Below, piece by piece: positions 33,315-41,622 of a stretch of DNA of 41,622 nucleotides. Source of the stretch: Actinomortierella ambigua (lineage: Eukaryota; Mortierellomycota; Mortierellomycetes; Mortierellales; Mortierellaceae); assembly GCA_016098155.1 (NCBI GenBank), contig JAAAJB010000313.1, positions 1 to 41,622 of the forward strand. Direction: 5' to 3'. The position numbers and the translations under genes were made by a program. Position 1 is the first letter of the stretch; every line of letters starts with the position of its first letter. The notes beneath the pieces were generated by a model, which saw only the letters and a program-made list of their open reading frames with translations, had not been told where the DNA came from and did no database searches.

Positions 33315-35412
33315 ATGGCTCCACCTATCTGTCCACCAGAGGACACTCACGAAACCGACCCTTCCAAGTTTTGGGACGATGGCAATATCACCTGGAAGCG
33401 TATGTGCAGCGATTTCTCCTCTCTCCTGTTTGGCTGTCTACACTCGTCCTGGGAGCTTGGCCTTTGTTAGTGCGCCTTTACTCATTCGCTGCTTTGTTTC
33501 TCTTGACATCACAGGCCATTATATTGGCTGGGCAGTCGCAGGTTTCTGTGCCATTGTTGCGTCCGTCATCTCGTTCTACCTTATGTACCGACATGCAAGG
33601 AACTACAATAAGGCAAGCAGTGTTTTTGTTCTCCTCTTCAATTGTGCGCCTTCGAGTTGTCCTCTCCCCTACTTCTTTTCTGAGCGCTGACTTTTTGGTA
33701 ATTTGTTTCTTCCGAACCCAAAAAAAAAAACAAAACGTTCCCTTCGCCATGCAAACCTTTGTCCTTCCCCCCCTATCTCCTCCCCCCGTGAAAATGTTAT
33801 CCCGAACCCTCTTTCCTCTACGTTCTCGGCATGGGTGGAATATGCATGCCTCGTGCATCCTCACCTTGAAACAACTCTAGCCGTCAGAACAACGGCACAT
33901 AGTCCGTATCGTGTTCATGATTCCCATTTACTCCATCATCTCATGGTGTTCGTATCGTTGGTACCACGAAGCCATCTATTACGAAACGATTCGCGACTGT
34001 TATGAGGCGTTTGTGATCCATTCGTTCTTCATGCTGCTTCTAACTTACCTGGGCGACTCGGAGACGGTCCGCGCATCCAAGATGACCAATATGGAGCGGC
34101 GCAAGCTCGTCTTTCCTCTCAACTGCTTTTACTACAACCCGCAGAGCGACCATTTTCTGCACTACATGAAGTATGGCATTCTACAATACACGGCTATCCG
34201 GCCCATCACGACCTTGGCAGCCGTGGTCTTGCAGGCCACAGGGAGGTACTGCGAGTCGTCTTATAGCCCCGCCTTTGGCCACCTGTGGATCGTGGCGATC
34301 AACTTTGCGTCGGTCACCGTGGCCATGTATTGCCTGGTGCTGCTCTATATCACCATCAAGGAGGATATTGCCGAACACAAGCCGCTGCTCAAGTTTTTGT
34401 GTGTCAAGCTCGTTGTCTTCTTTTGTTTTTGGCAGCTCATGCTCCTAAGCATCCTCGGCGCTGCAGGTAAGGTTGCTTTCTTTTATTTCCAGTTCATTCA
34501 TACGAAGCTAATATTCGACGCTGAGCGACATCGTTTTTCCTTTGGCGTGGTCCATTCATTGACCTAACCTTCAAATTATGTTTTATGTGTTTCCAAAACC
34601 TTTCACGCTTCTCTTTGTTATGAATGCTATTTTTGTTTTTGATGTTCCCCCGACTGATAGGCGTCTTTCAGGCAACGGAGTATTGGTCGGTCCACAACAT
34701 CGAGGTAGGCATTTCCGCCATCCTGATTGATGTGGAGATGGTGATTTTTGCCATCCTGCATGTGTTCTCGTTCTCCTACAAGCCGTACGTGGTGGCTGGC
34801 ACATCGACCTATGTGGGCAAGTCACTGCGCGACTGTTTCAATCCGATCGATGCTCTCAAGGAAATTGGCTGGGCCTTCAAGGATGTCTTCCTGATCCTTC
34901 GCGGAAAAACTTTGCCAGTCCGCGAGGGCCATCTCAGTGGTCAGTTCCAGCGAGCCAACACCGTCCGTGCCAAGAACCGCCGAAACTGGCTTAAAGCCCG
35001 CCAGGCGTCCAAGGAGGGCAAAGGTCGTAGCGAGGATTTTAAGCAAGAGTTGGACGAGGACGATGGTCCGATGGTCGTCAAGGTCGTCTCGCCGCAGTCG
35101 TTGCCACCTCCACCACTGCCACATTCTTCAAACTCGGGACATCAAGATGCTGGTCAGCAGGCGCAGCTCTTGCGTCACATCGATGGTAGGAATATGGAAT
35201 ATTATCCATTGGGCGTAGGTCAACCATCCTATGAGATGATGGCTGTCGATCGTCTCACACCTTCTCCTCCTCCTCCTTTTTCTCATGCTCGCGCATCCGA
35301 AATGGCAGTCCTGCAACAGCAACAACAAAACCAGGAGCATCTGATACAACAACAACAAGTGCAGCCGCAGCAATATTATACTTCGCGACCTGCCGATGGC
35401 ACTTGGCAATAG
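33315..35412 (+). CDS. Seven-helix organic solute transporter alpha/TMEM184 (DUF300) family protein, complete, 4 exons
   Basis: A polytopic membrane protein of the Ost-alpha/TMEM184 family; the substrate in fungi is unknown. Exons: 33315-33399, 33515-33612, 33881-34466, 34661-35412, joining in frame to 506 residues. Membrane helices are visible at YIGWAVAGFCAIVASVISFYL, VFMIPIYSIISW, EAFVIHSFFMLLLTYL, a segment at TTLAAVVLQA, IVAINFASVTVAMYCLVLLY, KLVVFFCFWQLMLLSILGA and IEVGISAILIDVEMVIFAIL. The family hallmarks SEQRHIVRIVFMIPIYS and CFYYNPQSDHFLHYMKYGILQY are present. The C-terminal about 150 residues are soluble, basic then Gln/Pro-rich and probably disordered. Intron 2 needs a GC donor (AAG|GCAAGC), since it alone keeps NYNK-PSEQRHIVRI in frame. 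It converges on the HECT ligase with 420 bp between stops. Confidence 0.93.
33613..33880 (+). other. Intron 2 of the DUF300 gene, GC-AG type, 268 nt
   Basis: Donor AAG|GCAAGC at 33613 and acceptor aactctag at 33873-33880. The nearest GT donor, five bases downstream, would shift the frame and lose the conserved join. Confidence 0.88.
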
Positions 35413-35832
35413 AGCCTTTTCGATTTGAGGACTCCTTCTTATCCAGCATTTAAGCCAGCAATAATATTATGAATCACTTTTTGAGAAATCTTTGATAATG
35501 ACTTCTCTTTACACCTATATCCTGCTTCACCATTTCGTTGTGGTCGAGCCTTTTTAAAGTTGGGGAAAAGATCTCACGGAGTCGTCTCTTACGCGAAAAA
35601 TGTACATACGCGCCTATTTTCTTCATAAATCTGCGATAGGTCATGAAGCAACATCAAGTCGACAGAACCTGATCGAGCAGGCGTTGCAGACATCTCACCG
35701 ATAGCATCTTCCGTACCCCAATCAAGCCAATCCACCCCATCTACAAAATACATTTGAACTTTTATTTTTTTTTGTAGGGATAGAGGAGGGCAGAGGAAAG
35801 GAAGTTTTTTGTTTGTTCATTGCTACACTCTT
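35413..35832. other. Convergent 3' spacer between the DUF300 gene and the HECT ligase
   Basis: A 420-bp spacer. The right end carries the HECT gene 3' UTR with its AATAAA signal. AT-rich sequence with aataatattatg near 35460 may serve the + strand gene. No gene is seen. Confidence 0.6.
35761..35766 (-). terminator. AATAAA polyadenylation signal of the HECT ligase gene
   Basis: Reads aataaa on the - strand, about 67 nt past the stop codon. Canonical hexamer at a typical distance. Confidence 0.55.
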
Positions 35833-38800
35833 TTAAGAGAGCTCGAATCCAGTGCCGGACAAGATTGCATATCGGATCTTGTCCCGCAGCACGGCTTTGG
35901 AGCTGAACGGTGGGAGTTTTAGCAAGTTGAAGCAGGTCGAGCTCGTTGGAAGGCGTGCCTTCTTTCCCGACACGGCCGACGAGGAGGGACCACCACTACC
36001 CAGACCACTCTTGGTCTTGAGGGTGCTGCCCAACCCACCAAAGAAGGATTTGACCACTCCCATGGCTGCGGGAGTGCCTTGGTCGTCCAGCGTCGTCGCA
36101 AACGGATTGTTGCGGCGGCTAGTTCCGGAGGAGGAGGATGTAGAAGCCGACGAAGGCGATCGTGGGTGGGAATCGTGCCCATTGCTATTGCTACCACTGC
36201 CACTACTACCTCCCATCACTGATCGCAAACGAGACCCAAGACCGAAACGATTAGATCTTGTTGCTGTTGGTTGCTGCTGTGGTTGTCCGCCTGAGGTGGT
36301 AGTCCTTTCCCTGGATTCCAGCAACTCGTCGCCTTCGGCATAGAGCTCATCTTCATCTTCATCGTCGTATTGGATACCACTAGAATTGTGGCTGGTTACA
36401 GACGTATCAGAGGTCGCCGGTCGAGGTGCCAGTCCATCGCGTCCAGACACGGTGGTGTTTGGATTGAGGACCAGTCGAATCGTGAACGGTGGGTATAGAT
36501 GCTTGAATCCTCCTAATGGTGGCTGGAGACGAGAGTCATAGATTCAACAGCGCAGAGACAAGGAAAGAGAGAAAGGTAGAGAGAGAGAGAGGGTGGTGGT
36601 TGGGAGAGGGTCAGAGGGAAACGATACAAATGTACAGTTGATGGACAATTCAGACCCATGAGCCAACATCGTTCTCGGCTGTCCTTACCTTTGAACAGCT
36701 GGTCACAAACTTGAGGAAGGCCCGCTTCTCTTCCGAAGGCAGCTCATTCAATACTGCCCAGAGGTTGCGAATGACTGGGTGGTGCTCAAAGTATCCATTC
36801 TGGTACTCCGTATGCCGTTTCAAGTCTTCCACATCTATTCCAGAGCAAGTGATGAAAAAGAAAGTGTGAAAAACAGAGTGTTTCGCCTTCGTTCCCTCCT
36901 TTTTTTGGGGGGGGGGGGATAATATTTACCAAAATCAACATCTTCGCCAGCAATGACACGGTGCAGCTCCTGAGGCGAGAAGATGGAGACCCACGAAGGC
37001 GGGATGATGGATCTGAACCCGTCGATAAAGGCCTTTGACTGTTCCTGGATCTGCTTATTGAGCCGATAATCCGAAACCAAGAAAATATAATGGATCCTGT
37101 TCTCGCGCCGCACCGCCACCGCCTCGCCATTCGGTCTGAGCTCGATCGTCTGTCGCTGACCAAAGGCCTCATCGTCCAACGAAAAAGTCAGTCCGAGATC
37201 CTCGACATCGCCCTCGTACTTCTTCAAAAACATCAAGTTCCGAAACACCTCCTCATCGTACGACCGCATCTCGTCCAAAAACACTGTCCGTCCCAAAATC
37301 TTGCTCAAGAAGAACCCTGCAAAGTTCACATCCACCAATAGTCCCTCGTACAGGGCCTTGCCCAACACCGTGCCAAACAACCTCAGCAAACCCAACCCCT
37401 CCTGGCGTGAATGCGTCAACAACGCCGTCGGCGACGGGTACATCAGATGCTCGGCCGCCGTCGTCGTCGTGAACAAGTCCAGCGCCGGCGAGAACCCAGC
37501 CTCGAGGAACGTCTCCATAAACTCCTTGAACGGTCCACCTTGGTCGATACCAGCCTCCTCCGCCCCGACCTCGTTCACAAACTTGACGCGGATCGTTTGT
37601 TTCCAACTCGTCGGCGACAGCGCGCCCAGCCCTCGCGCCCCGTCCTCGAGCACATAGCCGCGCCGGATCTTGACCATGACGGCCGGCTGGAATTCTGCTC
37701 GCCGCGCGTGGTGGTGTTGTTGCTGCATCCGTTGCGCATTGTCCTCGGCAATGAAATTCCGAAAGATCTCGAGACGCGCGTTGAACGGGATCACGTGTGG
37801 CAGCAGCTCGAGGATCCGGAGCGCTGTCCGGTCTCGCTGGGCTACCTTGGCGATGAATTCCTTGGGGGTCGCGTACTGTGGCTGGACAAAAGAAGATGAC
37901 GCTGCTGATGTCGTTGATGTCGGGGTAGTAGTGGTGGTTGTTGATGTTGTTGTTGTTGTGGTGGTGGTAGATGAAGACAAAGACGACAATGAGGATCCAA
38001 ACGAGAACAGTCCACCACCTCCTGTCCCATTGCTGCTGCTGCTATTGCTCCTGCCAGAGAGGGCCAGCGATGCCAATAGCTGCAACGGCGACTGGAAGAA
38101 GCTCTTGGTTGGATGGAGTAGCAGCCAGTGGTCCGGCGGACAAAACGCCCGTCGGCAGTCGCGCTCGTAAAGGTGCATCAATACTTTTCGCGCGTGGTGG
38201 AAGATAGCGGCGCGGACGGGTGGTGAGGAGGACGAGTCGGCATTGGTGCCAGAGTTGTTTGGCGGCGTCACTGTCGTTGCTATTGTCGTCGTCGCTGGGT
38301 TGCTAGGGACAGAGCCCTGTTCGCGACACAAGATAGCAAAGCAGAACTGGTTAAAGAATCCAGACATGAAGGCGAGCTCGCCTAGCTGCCAGGGTGTCTG
38401 CCGCTCATACATGTCTTCATCGTCTAGGGTTCTGTGAGAGAAAGAAAGAAAGAGAGAGGTTGTTAGAAAAAAATTTGTTTAAACTGAACAACCACTCCCT
38501 ATGTGCTTCTTTTTTTTTGTCCGCCAAGACTTACACAAAGAGTCGATCACAACATTCGCAAAACACTTGCAGAATCGCAATCAACGGTTCACGGTCTAGT
38601 GAATCCTGGCCCGAGGTCGCTGTCGCTGCTGCCTCGAGATAGATGTGCATCCTGCCCTTGGGTCCCAAAACACACATGAACCGCCACAGCTGCACCATCA
38701 AGTCTGGCAGATACATCAGCATCACTAGGATGGATGTTCGTTGGCCCTGAAACATCTTCATCATGGTCAAGTAAACGGTACAGATCTCTTGGGTATCCAT

Positions 38801-40642
38801 CGCTAGCAGCGCTCCTTGAGGGTCCGATGCTTCAAAACAGGCTGCTGCTGCGGTATGATGCTTTTTGAGAGGACCGAGTTTGGAGAGCGCGGACAGCTTG
38901 CTCTTTTCGCTACCACCCGTGTTGTTGTTGTTGTTGTTATTGGTGGTTGACGTCGGTAATGGCTCGATTGCGTCCGAGGTCGTCCGTGGTAGATCCATCT
39001 TGAGCAGCTTGCTAAACACCTTCAACGCAAAGTCTCGGCTCCACAGGTACTCGATCTGAGCCAGGACGAGCTTAAACTGCGCCTGTGGGAGCTGGTGTTG
39101 GTGTTTGGGCGAGAAGCTGGTCCAAGAAAAGACTGGGTGGTAGTGGCGGTAAATGCCTGTCTGGGACTCGGAGACGAATTGTTGGCAGTGTTGGAGCAAC
39201 AGTGAGGCAATGTGGATGACACGTAGCTCCATAGAGCTTGAGGATGTACTACTGTCCTGCTGGGGAATAGTGGTGTTGGTGGTAGTCGTGGTCGACGCGT
39301 TGTGATGCAACTGAGCGAGCTTGGTCATATTGCCGAGAAAGAAGAGGCACTCGTCCAAGCTCAGTGCGGACAGAATGAACGACGTGTGGCGAGGGTCCAG
39401 TAGCGTCGTGGTTGAGCGCAAGAGTAACTGGTCCTTTTGTGCCAGCTGAAGACTCGTCTCATCCAGACAGTCAACAAACAGAGGTACGGTCAGCACATGG
39501 CACACAATGCCGACCATAGTCGACTCGTCGCTGTGCATATCGATCAGGTTGTCCCGTTCCAGGGTCCGTTTCGGCACCGCTGTCGTTGCTGTTTTCGCCT
39601 CATCACCTTCCAGGTGCTGGAGGATCAAGCAGCATCGCCACATGGCCGTGATCCAGAGTGAGATGGAATTGAAGCGCGCCTTGTCCTCCGGGACGAGCTC
39701 TGTCTTTTTTGACCGCAGTTGCAGCTGGATGTAGGCCTCCGTACGTAAACAGATACCCTCGTGAATGTCCTTGTAGAATTGTCCATTCCGGATGACCTGC
39801 TGAAGCACACGCGTGGCCTGTCGTTGAAGCTCCGTCCTGATCTTTACATCCACATTGCCTGGCAGCCTGTAGGTGTTGAGGTCGAGATACGCCAATAGAA
39901 ATCGAAGCTCGGGGCCAGAGACATAGAGATCACGAGCCGACTCTGCTTTGCTGATGCTGATATTGATATCTTTGTTGGATGCTGAAAATGCTGAAGCTTT
40001 CTGCGACAATGACGAAGTGGATGACGATGGCGGACTTGTTGAGGGTGGTGGTACATTGTAGCCTATCACGACCTTGATGCATAGACGGAGTATCCGGTTA
40101 AGCACTTTAAATCCCAGGTCCTTGTAACGAACGTGTAGAAGGATCATATGGAAAGGAACCTGAGGCATTGGTTTTCTGGTAGCACTTTCGGATGATGGTG
40201 ACGCCGAAGATCCCGCAGGTAGTGATGGGCTACTGCTATTGCTGGTGTTCTTGCCTCCGGGTCCAATTGCCTTGGTCGGTTCAATGGTCTTGGAGAGCAA
40301 AGTCTTGCACAGCAAAGACAGGCGTTCAGTGTCCAGTGGATCGAGAGTGGGCTGATAAAAGACAGGTAGTAGGTAACAGAGCTGCAGGTTCCTCACGAGT
40401 CCAAGGGCGGGTGTCGACGGAGTCTCTGCCAGCAGAGCATCCCAGTCTACGCGCAGTTGGGCGGCTGTCGCCTTTCTGGCCTGGCGTTTCTGCCAGAGTT
40501 TCTGTAGGCGCAGGGCTGCTTGTTCCTGTCGGGTGTTCTCCTCGTTTTGTTTCTTCAGTTCGCTTCGAGCCAGGCGGTCAGCCTTGGCCTTCGCGAGGAG
40601 AGCGGCCTTTTTGTCATGACCTGCTGGTCGAGTGGGGAACAT
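35833..40642 (-). CDS. HUL5: HECT-type E3 ubiquitin ligase of the Hul5/UBE3C group, complete, 4 exons
   Basis: Takes ubiquitin from an E2 onto its catalytic Cys and transfers it to substrates; Hul5/UBE3C extends chains on proteasome-bound proteins. Exons (- strand): 40642-38535, 38431-36930, 36834-36689, 36522-35833, joining in frame to 1481 residues, above the usual 910-1080. The start [20 protein letters not shown] leads into a basic helix with an IQ-like [17 protein letters not shown], as in the family. Residues about 75-950 are the armadillo-like N-terminal part with Ser/Thr/Asn-rich insertions, including poly-Thr near 870. HECT begins about 955: [64 protein letters not shown]. Catalytic Cys1449 sits in [14 protein letters not shown]. 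Between PPFTIRLV (to 1270) and LPTSSTC (1443) lies a roughly 170-residue acidic and Ser/Gly-rich insertion not usual in HECT C-lobes. It shares a 371-bp divergent promoter with the hydrolase gene. Confidence 0.95.
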
Positions 40643-41013
40643 GAATGGCCGAAATGATGAATGGGCAAAACAAGGGACAGAGAGAAAAGGAGAGGAAGCA
40701 GATAAGAAGGGAGAGGAAGCAGTGGAGGGGAGAGCAAGGAGGTGGAAAGAAAGAAACGTAAGGAAGGTGGGTGGCAGGGAAGAAAAAAAAAGACAGAGAG
40801 GCTGTGGGTAACTGTGTGTGAGACAATCAATCAAACGGTGCTTCCCCCTAGCCCCCCCCTTATACCCCTGATGGGCCGTTGTTGTAGCCGTCAGTGTTGT
40901 TGGGCCGTGGTGCTATTATTGTGTTAGGGTGAGTGGTCGCTCTCATTCTCACTCTCTTCTCATCCTTCACTCTTTCTTTCTCATTCTTCATTTGCATTGG
41001 ACCATCCATCACC
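40643..41013. promoter_or_regulatory. 371-bp divergent promoter region, HECT ligase / DUF1749 hydrolase
   Basis: Both genes must start transcription from this short region. On the - strand a TATA-like tataaggg lies at 40857-40864, about 215 bp upstream of the HECT ATG. On the + side a pyrimidine-rich stretch (about 40940-40990) precedes the hydrolase ATG, as at the tubulin and DUF300 genes. The functional assignment is inference. Confidence 0.45.
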
Positions 41014-41521
41014 ATGTGTCGATCCCCACACTACTCTCTTCAAGGCGACCTAGCTATCTACAACCCAGAAACGCGTCTGAGCATGTTTGAGTCGGGCCCG
41101 CTCGATGCCACGTCGTGCGTCATCTTTGTCGGTGGACTACAGGACAGCTTCAATGGTCTGCCATACCTCAAGCTGCTTGGCGACAAGCTGGCCAACGAGC
41201 TCGGCTTTTCGCTCGTCCAGGTCATGCTCTCCAGCGGGTACATGGGCTACGGTACTTCCAGTTTGCTGCAGGATGTCAAGGAGCTCGACATCCTCATCCA
41301 TTTCTTACGTGAGAAACGCAATAAGGAGCGCTTCTTTCTCCTCGGCCACTCTACCGGCTGCCAGGACGCCATCTACTACGCCCTCCATGGGAAGTACCCA
41401 CATCTTGTCGACGGCCTGGTTCTCCAAGGCCCTGTCTCTGATCGCGAGTACATGGCTTCAACCATGGACAACTACTCAAAATACCTTACCTTGGCTCAAG
41501 CGATGATTCAGGATGGCAGGG
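41014..41521 (+). CDS. DUF1749 (UPF0613, SidJ-like) alpha/beta hydrolase, 5' exon only, cut by window end
   Basis: Exon 1 encodes 169 residues plus one base and ends at ggg|gtgag. The intron runs off the window. The start MCRSPHYSLQGDLAIYNPET is followed by the conserved FVGGLQDSFNGLPYLKLLGDKL, SSGYMGYGTSSLLQDVKELD and the nucleophile elbow LLGHSTGCQD, with Ser113 as the likely catalytic serine. This pattern is that of the DUF1749 family, whose best-known member, SidJ of Aspergillus, hydrolyses siderophore-type esters; other members have no known substrate. The Asp and His of the triad would lie beyond the window. Substrate assignment from this half would be a guess. Confidence 0.88.
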
Positions 41522-41622
41522 GTGAGAAGAGCTTAAAAACCCGTTCACCGTGCAGGGTCCACCCGCCAATCAGGCCCTCTTTCATCTTTGCTTGGATTTC
41601 TCATCTTTTTTTTTTTTTTTTT
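41522..41622 (+). other. Partial intron 1 of the DUF1749 hydrolase gene
   Basis: Starts with gtgagaag and ends in a T run at the window edge, consistent with a polypyrimidine tract or simply a low-complexity T tract. The acceptor is not visible. Confidence 0.65.

Noticed and set aside
32930..33880. 316-codon frame over the start of the DUF300 gene
   Set aside because: It is in the wrong frame relative to the conserved membrane helices and is made of pyrimidine-rich leader and intron sequence.

Overview
The window is nuclear DNA of a filamentous fungus, most likely an early-diverging one (Mortierellomycota or Mucoromycota). The reasons are: genes with many short introns (mostly 70-200 nt) using GT..AG splice sites; fungal-type orthologues (Vps34, Qns1, Agc1 with a regulatory EF-hand region, Cdc12 septin, Hul5-like HECT ligase); very long low-complexity Gln/His/Pro/Thr/Ser tracts inside proteins; and purine/pyrimidine-rich, microsatellite-laden spacers. 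The phylum is inferred from this overall look, not from a tree. No prokaryotic-style operon, CRISPR array, rRNA, tRNA or recognisable transposon was seen.

Layout. Genes on the + strand: VPS34 class III PI 3-kinase (1188-5043, 13 exons), beta-tubulin (24237-27742, 4 exons), a seven-helix Ost-alpha/TMEM184 (DUF300) membrane protein (33315-35412, 4 exons) and the 5' end of a DUF1749/SidJ-like alpha/beta hydrolase (from 41014, cut by the window end). Genes on the - strand: glutamine-dependent NAD+ synthetase QNS1 (5527-8733, 10 exons), a giant PIP kinase of about 2239 residues with a predicted N-terminal membrane segment (8862-15785, 3 exons), an unrecognised 210-residue Cys/His-rich protein (16244-16876), the mitochondrial aspartate/glutamate carrier AGC1 (17594-20405, 4 exons), a CDC12-type septin (28633-31687, 5 exons) and a HUL5/UBE3C-like HECT ubiquitin ligase (35833-40642, 4 exons). 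Most exon joins were worked out by hand from splice sites, reading phase and family conservation; each complete multi-exon model gives an unbroken frame from ATG to stop.

Regions. 1-20.4 kb is gene-dense, with four successive minus-strand genes; QNS1 starts only 128 bp after the PIP kinase stop. 20.4-24.2 kb is a gene-free spacer with GA/CT microsatellites and a long polypurine, G-quadruplex-prone block. 24.2-31.7 kb holds two cytoskeletal genes, tubulin and septin, facing each other, each with one very long intron (1577 and 1400 nt). 31.7-33.3 kb is a divergent spacer with a perfect hairpin. 33.3-41.6 kb is again gene-dense.

Function. These are housekeeping genes, not an island. Two phosphoinositide kinases (Vps34 making PI3P, the PIPK probably making PI(4,5)P2) lie within 4 kb of each other; tubulin and septin lie next to each other; I see no evidence that either pair is functionally linked. 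The points most worth a second look are the membrane-anchored, insertion-riddled PIPK, the roughly 170-residue insertion next to the catalytic cysteine loop of the HECT ligase, two GC-AG introns among about 40, the orphan Cys/His-rich protein and the altered calcium loop of AGC1.
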